Assembly (NCBI RefSeq): GCF_000315625.1
Contig: NW_005434623.1
Coordinates: forward strand, 51,944 to 115,943
From: Guillardia theta CCMP2712
Taxonomy: Eukaryota > Cryptophyceae > Pyrenomonadales > Geminigeraceae
DNA length: 64,000 nt
Reading direction: 5' to 3'
The notes under the pieces were generated by a model, which was not told where the DNA came from, did not search any database, and saw only the letters and a program-made list of their open reading frames with translations. The translations under genes were made by a program, and so were the position numbers. Within the stretch, counting starts at the first letter, position 1, and each line of letters starts with the position of its first letter. Shown in pieces: positions 55,035 to 64,000 of this stretch.

Positions 55035-56883
55035 ATGCAGCTCTGGATCCGCGGACTCGCCCTGCTCGTCCTGTCGCTCCATCCAGCGTCTTCCTTCCTG
55101 ACTTCGTCGTCTCTCTCCCCATCATGCCTCTCCCTCCCATCAGCATCCCCGTCGTCCTGCAGGATCTCCCCCATGGTTCCACGCTCCAGCTCCTCCCGCC
55201 CGAAGGCGTTTTGACGGTTTCGTAGGGTCGTCCAGCCTCGCGCTGCGCGCACAGCAGCCTCAAGATGGCGGTGGATCGAAGAGACTTCATGCAGGTGAGC
55301 AAGATGCGCTCCCTCTCCTTCTTCCTCATCCCTTCTCCTACTGCGATCCTGCTGTCTGCCTCGCAGACCTCCAACCGCCTTTGTTGGGTCCTGCAGTTTG
55401 TCTGTTTTACCTAGACACCTCAGTGACTAGATCCCAGCAGGCTCTTGCTCTCGGTAGTCTGGCTGTGCTTGCTGCCCCTTCACAAGCCCTTGCGGACTTG
55501 TCGGCGGGGCGATCGGTCCCCCTCGGAAGCAGGGAGAGGGGTCGAGGGCCCGAGGGAGTGAACCGCCCTGACTTGCTTCCTCCTGGACCCAAAGTGAACG
55601 TGATCGACCTGGAGAAGTTCCTCACCAAAGGCCAAGTGGCGAAGATGGACAAACTGCTTGCAAAGCTTGAGGAAGACACAGGGTATAAGATGCGCGTCCT
55701 GTGTCAGAGGTACCCGCAAACGCCAGGGCTTGCTATCAAGGACTACTGGGGGGTTGACGATAAGACGATTGTCATGGTAGTCGATCGAGGAAGCGGCAAG
55801 GCTGGTCAGGCAAACATCCTGAACTTCAACGTCGGGCAGGGGGTGGAGCTTGCCCTTCCTCCTGTGTTCTGGACGCGCCTGAGGAACTTTTTCGGGACAG
55901 TCTTCTACGTGAAGGAGAACGGCGAGGATGTCAGTGCTGCTCTTTGACCTGCTCGATTTCCTCACTGACTCTCTTTTCTTTCTCTTACTGTTCATTGTCT
56001 CTTATGATCTTTGCTTCGCTACTTCTCCTGACTCTCTTTTCTTTCTCTTACTGTTCATTGTCTCTTATGATCTTTGCTTCGCTACTTCTCCTGACTCTCT
56101 TTTCTTTCTCTTACTGTTCATTGTCTCTTATGATCTTTGCTTCGCTACTTCTCCTGACTCTCTTTTCTTTCTCTTACTGTTCATTGTCTCTTATGATCTT
56201 TGCTTCGCTACTTCTCCTGACTCTCTATTCTTTCTCTTACTGTTCATTGTCTCTTATGATCTTTGCTTCGCTACTTCTCCTGACTCTCTATTCTTTCTCT
56301 TACTGTTCATTGTCTCTTATGATCTTTGCTTCGCTACTTCTCCTGACTCTCTTTTCTTTCTCTTACTGTTCATTGTCTCTTATGATCTTTGCTTCGCTAC
56401 TTCTCCTGACTCTCTTTTCTTTCTCTTACTGTTCATTGTCTCTTATGATCTTTGCTTCGCTACTTCTCCTGACTCTCTTTTCTTTCTCTTACTGTTCATT
56501 GTCTCTTATGATCTTTGCTTCGCTACTTCTCCTGACTCTCTATTCTTTCTCTTACTGTTCATTGTCTCTTATGATCTTTGCTTCGCTACTTCTCCTGACT
56601 CTCTTTTCTTTCTCTTACTGTTCATTGTCTCTTATGATCTTTGCTTCGCTACTTCTCCTTCCCTCTCCTCATGATGCCTCCTCCTTCCTGACAATCTGAC
56701 GATCATCTCTTCCATCCTATTCTTCCCTTCAACTGCTTCATCTTCCTCCATCTTTCTGGAATACCCTTTCCTTTGCAGGCTGCAGTCATCAACGCGGTGG
56801 ATGCAGTAGTCGGCTGCCTCCGTCAAGGTTTCTGTACTGATGTTCCCAAGGAGATGAAAGAGATTGCAAACAAGTCTTTCTAG
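55035..56883 (+). CDS. thylakoid-lumen TPM-domain protein (15-kDa type), plastid-targeted
   Basis: Exons 55035-55207, 55255-55294, 55441-55929 and 56779-56883 are all phase-consistent and give 268 aa. The leader is tripartite. First comes an ER signal peptide [20 protein letters not shown]; then a Ser-rich transit peptide beginning with Phe ([10 protein letters not shown]), the mark of red-lineage complex plastids; then DRRDFMQ with a hydrophobic stretch and APSQALA, a twin-arginine thylakoid signal. The mature protein has [45 protein letters not shown] and [16 protein letters not shown], very close to the plant thylakoid lumen 15.0-kDa TPM protein. TPM proteins in chloroplasts have been linked to photosystem repair. 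The 47-nt first intron is inferred from phase. The final intron holds a minisatellite, and its donor is the unusual gtcagt. Confidence 0.88.
55966..56660. repeat. 63-bp minisatellite, about 11 copies, in the last intron of the TPM gene
   Basis: Unit begins gactctcttttctttctctt and contains actgttcattgtctcttatg and ctttgcttcgctacttctcc. Copies are nearly identical, with a T/A variant (ctcttttc or ctctattc) marking copies 4, 5 and 10. Because 63 is a multiple of three the array is open in two frames, but neither continues the exon frame. Confidence 0.95.
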
Positions 56884-56950
56884 AGCTTCTAACTTCTAGA
56901 CAAGCTTTTTGCCACTTGCAAATACAATCATGAGTGATCAGACTGACATG

Positions 56951-58999
56951 TCACGTATGACAATGATTGCAGCGCAGCTTCAGTCTGCGTTTGAGTCGAC
57001 GCCATTTCTCATGATTCTTGCAACAATTCAGAGCAAGAGGAAGAGTATTGCTACATGTAAATGATCTTCGCCCTGTCGGGGGACGTTGCTCGATCCTTGT
57101 CATGGACCTCCTGAAACCGCTAGTCATTTTCATCTTCACCTGCAGCAAAGTACTCACCGTGTCAAGAGTCTCATCGGAGCTCTCAGAGGCACTAGTTGTC
57201 TCGTATGCTTTCTTTGCCATTGTCATCAACCTGTTCAATTCTTTTACCTGCTCCATCACAAGCTCCTCCAAGCTGCTGTCCTGTACAACTGGTTCTCCAT
57301 TCTTCGTTGAGGGTTTCTCCTCATTCGCAAAGAATTGCTGTTGCAACTCATCCATGACTTGCAAAGTGTCATCAGCTATCTCCCCGTTCTTGCGCATTCT
57401 CCTTAGAATTACATCCACGAAATCACCCGTGGGACTATCGCTGCTCTCCGTTGCAGCCGACGACTTCATGTCCTGCAATGCGTGCGCCTTCGAATCGGCT
57501 GCGACGGATTGAAGAGTCTTGATTGTCTCGTCTGACTGAACGATGCAAGCTTCGATCCGATGGTTCATCGACTCGGCCACGTTTGAACCATGGCTGACAA
57601 ACATCGCCAAGATGTCATGGTGGGAAATTCGTTTCGAGCTTTCACAACAGGAGTCAAAATAGGCCATGGACCTCTCGACGTCCTCCCCCACATCTGACAA
57701 GTCATCATCATCCATATCCCCCAGGTTCTGAATCTCTTGGTTGTAGTTGATGATTTCCATTCTTTCTTGCTCACGATCTCGCTCCATCTCAGAGCAACGG
57801 TTCTGAGCTTCCGCCAACTGCTCCGACATCTGTTTCAGCTGCTCTTTGAGGGCGGCCTTGTCTTTCAAGGACTCCGACAACTCTGCCTGCAGTTTGACAC
57901 ATTGTCTTTGCATGTGAGAGAGCGCGACTTCTTGTGTATTGCATTGGTTGACGTATGTCTCCAGCTCCCAAAGCATGTTGGATAATTGTGATTGATTCAT
58001 CTTTGATTCGCTTTTTAGAACCTCAACCTCTTTTGCGTGCGACGCTTCCTGTTGAATCATCGATGCTCTAAACTGCTCCAACTGACTGCAAGTTGTCTCC
58101 TGCTCCACCAACATACAACGGTGCAAAGATTCCATTGTCGATTCAAGCCTTTCTATGCCAATTACTACCTCTTGGTATTTCGAATCCAATTTCTCGTCGG
58201 CGTTTTCCAAGCTTTGCGCGAGTCTTGTAGTAGTGTGTTCCAAATCACTTACAATCAACTCTGTTGACTCAATTCTTTCGAAGCATTTTGATGCCTGCGA
58301 AACTTGGCTCTCTGCCATCGCCAAACTCTCCATGCACTGCTGAAATTTGCTTTCAAGCTCAGACACTTCGCGCAGGGATGCTGAGTTCTTCTGCGCTTCA
58401 ATCTTCAGTTCTTCTATTTGTTTGCTTTGCATTTTGCATTCAAGCATTTTTTCCTCCAGCTTACTTTGCAGCATTTGCAATTTGGTCTGGTGCATCACGA
58501 AACTTGGATTCTCGATGAACTCTTGTCGAAGAATCGAGTCAATAGGATTCTCATGAGCACAACAAAAGGCCTCTTGAGGCTTTTTGCCCTCCTCTGCATC
58601 CAGGGCAAGACATGGCTGCAAACTATTTAACTGTGCCCTGACATAATTCAACTCTGTTGTGAGGGAAAACACTTGATTGATGAGCTTCGATTCTGTGCTT
58701 CCTCCAACCACATCGAACAAGGAGAACCCCTTGTTATGCAAGAACATGGGCTTGAATCGCCTTTCGTTCCTAAAGTTCCAGTACCGACCCTTCTTCTTAT
58801 AGACATGATCTGTCTTGCTCTTCCGTTCTCTCCCATTCTCTTCCACCGATGCTGGCGAATGTGCAAATGCCCACAAGCCCTTGTTTTGAACTTTCTCTTC
58901 GTTGCAGGTGCAATGATCGTTGGAGATAGATTTGCCTCGTTTGTCACGGAACAAGAGACGTGCTCCGCTGCGTTTGTCATGACACTGATCTGCTTGCAA
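56951..58999 (-). CDS. 682-aa coiled-coil protein
   Basis: A single open frame. Residues 1-110 are basic with Cys. About 160-430 show heptad-like hydrophobic spacing with abundant Glu, Gln, Lys and Leu (KLQMLQSKLEEKMLECKMQS; LKDKAALKEQLKQMSEQLAE), a long coiled coil. An acidic stretch (DMDDDDLSDVGEDVE) and a Ser/Glu-rich region follow, then a basic tail. No motor, kinase or membrane segment is seen, so a structural or scaffold role is the most that can be inferred. The C-terminal 60 residues follow a possible donor (acacggtgagtac) and could be intronic read-through. It is tail to tail with the TPM gene, 67 bp apart. Confidence 0.7.
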   Translation of the reverse strand: MQADQCHDKRSGARLLFRDKRGKSISNDHCTCNEEKVQNKGLWAFAHSPASVEENGRERKSKTDHVYKKKGRYWNFRNERRFKPMFLHNKGFSLFDVVGGSTESKLINQVFSLTTELNYVRAQLNSLQPCLALDAEEGKKPQEAFCCAHENPIDSILRQEFIENPSFVMHQTKLQMLQSKLEEKMLECKMQSKQIEELKIEAQKNSASLREVSELESKFQQCMESLAMAESQVSQASKCFERIESTELIVSDLEHTTTRLAQSLENADEKLDSKYQEVVIGIERLESTMESLHRCMLVEQETTCSQLEQFRASMIQQEASHAKEVEVLKSESKMNQSQLSNMLWELETYVNQCNTQEVALSHMQRQCVKLQAELSESLKDKAALKEQLKQMSEQLAEAQNRCSEMERDREQERMEIINYNQEIQNLGDMDDDDLSDVGEDVERSMAYFDSCCESSKRISHHDILAMFVSHGSNVAESMNHRIEACIVQSDETIKTLQSVAADSKAHALQDMKSSAATESSDSPTGDFVDVILRRMRKNGEIADDTLQVMDELQQQFFANEEKPSTKNGEPVVQDSSLEELVMEQVKELNRLMTMAKKAYETTSASESSDETLDTVSTLLQVKMKMTSGFRRSMTRIEQRPPTGRRSFTCSNTLPLALNCCKNHEKWRRLKRRLKLRCNHCHT

Positions 59000-60840
59000 G
59001 GAGGGCTTTGATTTCTGCTCTTGAACACGTGGGATCTCCTTCGAACTCGCATGGTCTGCCTTTGCCTGCCACTGCGCAAGTTAGCCTGTCACGGTCGATG
59101 GTAGGACAGCTATACACGTACCCCATGTGGAATCTTCAGCATCGTCGTCGAGCAGTCGGCTCAGAGTCCAGGTTTCCCGCTGTATGCCAGCCGCAGCTGA
59201 TGTACGACAGACAACGCTGAACGTCCAACAGCTTCAATACGCACTCACCCGGTGGACACTAGCAAAGCATGCTTTGAAGATCCGGAAATAAACTGCTCTA
59301 TCAAGAGATTCCGTCGTTCAATAGCCCCTTGACAGGTATGTACATATACACCTGTAACGTTTTGTCAGAGGATGATCAGGCTTTGGTGCAATTCGTCTCG
59401 AAGTTCTTCAAATTCTCGTATTGTCGCTTTTGCTCTTTGGAAGCATAATAATCGCAATTCCGTAAAGATCAGCTCCTTTTTTTGTTGAATTCCAGATTTC
59501 ATATGGTACAATCTACTCCCCGCTCCTCTTCATCCCATCTTCTACCTTGGTCAGCTCCATCCCTGACATGCGCCTTCTGCCCTTCAAACTACTCAGCGTA
59601 TTTTAGCTGTAATTCTACTCATTCTCCCTGTAATTTCTTCTGTTCGGAGTTCACATTCATCACCATCGCACTTGTCGTGTAACTACCAGCAAAGTCTTAC
59701 ACTGCCTCGCACCAGCTTCCCTCCTTCCTGCCCCTCTCCATCACTTCATTTGGCGCAAGAGCGGACACACCACCCCCTCTCTCAGGACCCCTCCCCCCAA
59801 ATCCCTCTCAATTCAAAAAGTAGGGTCATTGCAACAGGGGGTACTATTGGGAGGGGTAGGGTGTGGGGGGTACATCAGATAGCCAGAGGGGAGTCGGAGG
59901 GTTCAGGGCTGGGCTCAGCCGCATGGAGGCCTGGACGGCTCAATGTGATGCCAAGGGGGGTGGGGGAGGCTGGGTGCCTTTTTCAAACCGAGCAGTCATA
60001 GGTCTAAGGGGTGGGTACTTATGGAGGAAGCCGCCATTGGTGGGTCAGGGGGTAGGGCTCTTCCTGACCGTGTTTGCCGAACTCCGGGCCGATCTCGGAA
60101 ATCAGGAAGACCACCGTCTGGGGCCAGCCTGGCCGGGCCAACTTCCCTGGGGGGTGGGGGGGGCGGGGTCACTTGCCGAGTACCCCTGTCGGACAGGAGT
60201 CGGAGTAGGTCCATATGGGGTTGTCACTGCAGAGGAAGGGGGTGGGGTGCAACTGAGTGGGGTGGTACTGAGGAGGGGCGGCACCGACTGTACGCGGCGC
60301 CACCAGGCTTTTTCGGGCCTGCCAGGGTATGACCCACCCTCCCCACCCTCAGTCGCAATAATCGATCATCGGACCGGGTACCGGCCCAGCTCAGCAAGTT
60401 GTGGGCCCGGGGGTGGTAGGCTTCCGCCAACGGTAGTACCCGGTTGTCAGAATCATGAGACTCGGAGGGTAGTCAGATACTGTGGGTAGTAGGTGACTCG
60501 GAAGTGAACTATTGCAAACTTGAAACTCTGACCGGGGTCATGGCCGGCGGTCATGATGGGCTGACTCAGTGAGGGGGGGTGGGGTAGTAGTGACAGGGGC
60601 CCCGAGTTCTCATCCGAGTGATCATTGGTCAACTTTAGGCAAACGGCACAACATCTGAAAGTTGTAACAGATTACTCAAAGTTAAGTTAAAAATCAGTAC
60701 GAGGACCGGACACTGAATCATGGCAAGTGACACGGTGCCACGGTGACTATCACAGAGTCACGGTCAAGTGCGGCCGCCAGCCTGAGGGCGCCTCGGAGTG
60801 AGTCGGAGCCTCGGAGCCTGGATCGACCCCCCCGGGCCTT
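59000..60840. other. intergenic; G-run-rich
   Basis: No supported gene. 59830-60350 is full of ggggtac and gggtggggg runs that leave long but compositionally odd open frames. 60674-60700 holds the long form of the dispersed motif. Confidence 0.5.
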
Positions 60841-61420
60841 CAGCCTGGCAGTGGGCCAGTGGCATGGATGAACTTCGGAACGGCGCGGCCGTCACCCGGC
60901 GGGCCGGGCGGCCGGATTACTGAGGCTCCCCGGGCCCAGGACCGGGTGACCCGGCCGGGCGGCCCGCGGGGCCCGGCCGTACAGCCCGGCGCCGCCCCGG
61001 CCCGCCGCCGCGGCCCGGGGCCCGGGCCCGCCACTGGCATCGTGACCGTCGGACTCACCGGGGGTCCCGCGGCCGCACCCGCCGTGACCGTCCGACTGGC
61101 CGTCGGACTCCGAGCGGAGCAGTCCCGGTCCGAAGGCGCCGGACACGGTCCGTCGCCGTGGCCCGGAGGCCGCAAGTTCGGCGCGGCGCGGCCGGCGGGG
61201 CCGGCGCACGGCGCCGTGCCGCCCCCGGGCCGGCCGGGCTCCGATGACTGAGGGCCCGGCCCGACGCAAGTTGCCAGGCTGCCGCCGGCGCAGCCCGTCA
61301 CCGTCGCGGCCAGTCCGATTGTCGGAGCACGGGTCTGCGGCACGCAGGCCGCCGGGGCCGGGGCAGGCTCGGAGCCTCGGCGGAGTCACCGCCGTTCGTC
61401 AAGTTAACGGTTCCGAGACT
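60674..61420. repeat. dispersed motif followed by a 560-bp extreme GC block
   Basis: After the motif (actcaaagttaagttaaaaa, 60674 on) the region 60850-61400 is overwhelmingly G+C with many CpG and GGCC/CCGG palindromes. It is open in several frames on both strands, giving Pro/Arg/Gly/Ala-rich conceptual products typical of GC bias. I do not call a gene. Confidence 0.6.
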
Positions 61421-61789
61421 CACTCCCGGGTGTCCCGGCGATCGGAGCCGCAGTACTACGGTACCGTAGTACTACCCGCCGGCCGGGTCGGACCGTGGCA
61501 GCCTGCCAGGGCAGTACGGTAGGCTACGGTCGGTGAACTTCAGGCTTCGGAACTGAACTTTGGAACGCACGACTGTGGCCGGGTAAAGACTCGAAGATCG
61601 GACCGGTATACTGACTCAGTGAACCGCAACTTCAAGGCTAGTACGGTAGGCTCAGTTTAGGCTCGGCGGCTGCGGGGGCAGTCACGTCGGAGTACGCCGC
61701 CGGGCCATTGGGGCGGCGGGCTCTCGGAGTCACAGCGACGGTCCCGCCGACTCAGTCCGTGACTCGTGTGATGCGGCTCAGCGGGGGGC

Positions 61790-62635
61790 TCACTTAAGGG
61801 ATTGAGTCTTGGATATCTTGGGGAAGAAGCTTTTGCCTCTGCATCCAGCCTTGATCAGAGCTTCGACCCACTTGTCCCGAGACCTGCTCGTCTTGCAGAA
61901 GAAGTAGATCTCGGAATCCGTCAAGTACTCTCCTGCTGAACACAGTCCGATAGCAAACATGTGGGGTTTCTCAAGGTGGCTTGTGACATATGCCTCCTCC
62001 AGCAAAATGTACCCCATCTCCGATGCAAGGTAGTTGCCATGGAAGATACCGAGAGTCATCTTTCCTTGATGTCTTCGGATCATGCATCGCACCTTGACCC
62101 CCTTCTGGGAAGGCCCATTCTCGTGCATCTCTAGTATACCGTGCACACCTTCGCACTCGCATCGTAGAGACGAAGAATGACTGTGAGAAGAGTTCTTGGA
62201 GGCAACGTCACTCTTCATCGCTGAAGGGAACGACTGGTTGCACGCACAATTCTTGTTGGGGATGCTGAAGGTCTTGGGGTCACCAATCGCCTCTGAGAGA
62301 TCTTTGAAGGACTCCAAAAGCTGAACATGGTTGATGTATTGCTTTGGAGTTGTGTTTGGAGATCTGTAGCTCAGAAAGGAGCTCTGGAGCATAGTCCTAA
62401 AGCGGGAGAACTCTTCAATCTCCGAGGCTCTCGCGTCCATTGTAGCCTTGTCATGTGAAGCATGAAAGCTTTCGTTCCCATGCTCCTTGGTTGCCGTCTT
62501 CTCATCTTCCAAGTGTGAAGCATGCTCCTCGGATTCTTGCACCGTTTCTCTCTCGATTTCAAGAGAGTCTGAGCTGAGTTTGACCTCCTGAGTCGAGGGT
62601 GATCTTTGGATATCTGACATCCAAATCTTGATCAT
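61790..62635 (-). CDS. PH-domain protein, 281 aa
   Basis: A single open frame. The N-terminal ~165 residues are acidic and Ser-rich, probably disordered. From about 175 to 265 comes a pleckstrin-homology-like fold: VKVRCMIRRHQGKMTLGIFH, GYILLEEAYVTSHLEKPHMF and EIYFFCKTSRSRDKWVEALI, with the near-invariant Trp in the last helix. PH domains bind phosphoinositides or proteins and recruit their host to membranes. A Cys/His cluster (NKNCACNQ; RCECEGVH) precedes the domain. No catalytic domain is seen, so an adaptor role is possible, or this may be the last exon of a larger protein. The start MIKIWMSDIQ is the first ATG in frame; an upstream exon is not excluded. Confidence 0.65.
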   Translation of the reverse strand: MIKIWMSDIQRSPSTQEVKLSSDSLEIERETVQESEEHASHLEDEKTATKEHGNESFHASHDKATMDARASEIEEFSRFRTMLQSSFLSYRSPNTTPKQYINHVQLLESFKDLSEAIGDPKTFSIPNKNCACNQSFPSAMKSDVASKNSSHSHSSSLRCECEGVHGILEMHENGPSQKGVKVRCMIRRHQGKMTLGIFHGNYLASEMGYILLEEAYVTSHLEKPHMFAIGLCSAGEYLTDSEIYFFCKTSRSRDKWVEALIKAGCRGKSFFPKISKTQSLK

Positions 62636-64000
62636 GTCTTGTACTGTACGATGTTCTCTCAGTTCCTATTCAGGCTCAACAATCTGTTGACACTGTTCGA
62701 GAGGCAAATCTCTGCATCAAATCCTCTTACGTCCGATCGGCAAAACTCTACGTTGTTGCAATCTCGATGCCTTTGGATCGACTGTGAAGCTTTCTGCGCA
62801 ACCACACTTCAACCTAGAAAGCAGGTCATCAGCATTGCTGGATTCTCGCATCATCAAACAAAGAATTTTAGTGCAAACATTGTGGTCCTATGCATCAGAC
62901 GGCATGCTACATTCGTGTATAGCGCAATCATTCCTCAAAAACAACTTTTGTTCGATTTGATGAATCTTGCGAAGCACTACATTGTCGAGCTCTTTCGCGC
63001 ACTCATCATCCATTCATCTTCTCGACTAACAACCTGATCTACTATCTCTTTCTGATTTGTCCTTAACACCTTGCTACCCTCTAGTGTGTCTCGTTGAATC
63101 GTGTAGTCCTCCCCCCTTATCGCCCTCCCTCTCCCCCTTATCTCCTCCATCCTGCCCCCGCCAAGGGCTCCTGCGCTCGGCCTTCCCTTGCGGGGAAATC
63201 CCACTGTCAATCGCATCCCTCCTAAACCCCTACCCCAAACTTTCCTCCTGTCCAATCTTTCCCCTCCAATCAAGCCCAATGCTCTGCATTCTCTCAATTG
63301 AGCTCCGATAGATTTGAGTCATCCTTCCCTCCTAACGCTCAGAGCTTCCTTTCTACCACCAGGGGTGGGTGGGCAGGGGATTTCCCTTTCTCTTTTTTTC
63401 CCTTTTTATAATTGTAGAGCACACCCTACCCCCTGTAATACCCACAGAAGTACCGGTCCTGAATTAACACCGAAAGAGATTCGAACCTGGAGCATAACCC
63501 ATGTGTTGAGATTTTGCTCGCACTATCTACCACCCACCCCATTGAAAGCCCTTAGCAGTACCCCACCAACCAGATTGATCACACCCCCACCCTCTTTTCA
63601 CTAGTCTGCAGTCCGGGTACTCCCCCCTATTTCAGGCTACGTCTATCGACCAGGACCCACCCCCTCTGTTTTTATTCTTTTTGCCGGACCCCTACTATCA
63701 TGGTCGGGCGTGTGATGATCGTTAGCCTCCGCCAGCATCTATTGATCACCACAATGACCCCACCCCCTCCCCACCCGACCTCATAGCCTATAAAAGCATT
63801 GAGCTCATAAGGGCGCTAACTTAAAAAGGGTTATACTTCACGAAAAAAAAAGAGGCGCATTTTATTACTGTTGTAGGACGTATTTACTGGTACAAAAGGA
63901 CTGTACCGGATATCCAGAGATTCCACTCAAGTTCCACGACAATCATGGTACACATGCCTGGTACAAATTTGTACCAGGTCTTTCACACTTAGCCATTTCG
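62636..64000. other. no supported gene
   Basis: Short open frames only. 63100-63780 is C-rich, with poly-C and GGGGTGGG runs on both strands like other intergenic regions. A gttcgaatc box at 63488-63500 (minus strand) does not fold as a tRNA. Confidence 0.5.

Noticed and set aside
55928-56699. Two overlapping ~250-aa frames of a 21-residue hydrophobic repeat
   Set aside because: They are the intronic 63-bp minisatellite; neither frame continues the upstream exon, and the TPM protein closes properly only if this is spliced out.
59863-60489. 208-aa Gly-rich plus-strand frame
   Set aside because: It lies in the G-run-rich intergenic region; composition follows the GGGGTAC runs and no family is seen.
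60859-61343. Overlapping 130-167-aa Pro/Arg/Gly-rich frames on both strands
   Set aside because: They arise from extreme GC content where stop codons are rare; no conserved motif.
62639-63037. 132-aa plus-strand frame beginning MYCTMFSQFLFRLNN
   Set aside because: It starts beside the PH-domain gene start on the opposite strand and has no family or splice evidence; more likely 5' flanking sequence.
63440-63530. tRNA-like T-loop (ggttcgaatc) on the minus strand
   Set aside because: The T-stem does not pair beyond two positions and no cloverleaf or acceptor stem can be drawn.

Overview
This window looks like nuclear DNA of a unicellular alga with a complex red-type plastid, most likely a cryptophyte (Guillardia-like). 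That assignment is an inference. It rests on spliceosomal GT-AG introns (many only 42-66 nt), protein families typical of photosynthetic eukaryotes (plant-type FPG glycosylase, thylakoid-lumen TPM protein), and one leader that reads as ER signal peptide, then a transit peptide starting with Phe, then a twin-arginine lumen signal. There are no operons, tRNA, rRNA, CRISPR or prokaryotic signals. Simple-sequence DNA is very abundant and fills introns and intergenic space.

Layout. 1-2360 holds low-complexity tandem repeats. 2362-3857, 11868-12815 and 19150-20640 are three copies of a block carrying a small unrecognised 3-exon gene convergent with the 3' end of an EEF1AKMT2-like lysine methyltransferase; only the third copy belongs to a whole methyltransferase gene (to about 23200). 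4704-10300 and 31030-36090 are inverted copies of a segment with a class V aminotransferase-like gene divergent from an ABCG half-transporter. A second intact ABCG (28441-30468) lies tail to tail with the decayed ABCG of the second segment. 13993-18885 is an EF-hand membrane-protein gene split by a 2.1-kb LTR element that encodes only a Gag-like protein. 24990-27290 is a GLOD4-like glyoxalase gene on the minus strand.

36262-37437 is a sulfotransferase-like type II membrane protein. 38234-44555 is a roughly 20-exon gene for a membrane-anchored or secreted protein of unknown family. 44915-48919 is a 15-exon FPG DNA glycosylase gene whose phases all close. 50726-51175 is a small unknown gene and 51420-53620 a multi-exon conserved membrane protein. 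55035-56883 is the plastid lumen TPM protein with a 63-bp minisatellite in its last intron. 56951-58999 is a coiled-coil protein and 61790-62635 a PH-domain protein.

The genes do not form a pathway. The story of the window is genome plasticity: segmental and inverted duplication, partial gene copies, a fresh non-autonomous retroelement, intron minisatellites, and a dispersed TTAACTTTGAGTAAAG-type motif found beside GC-rich palindromic blocks. Multi-exon models were joined by eye from splice sites and reading phase; no alignment or transcript data were used.
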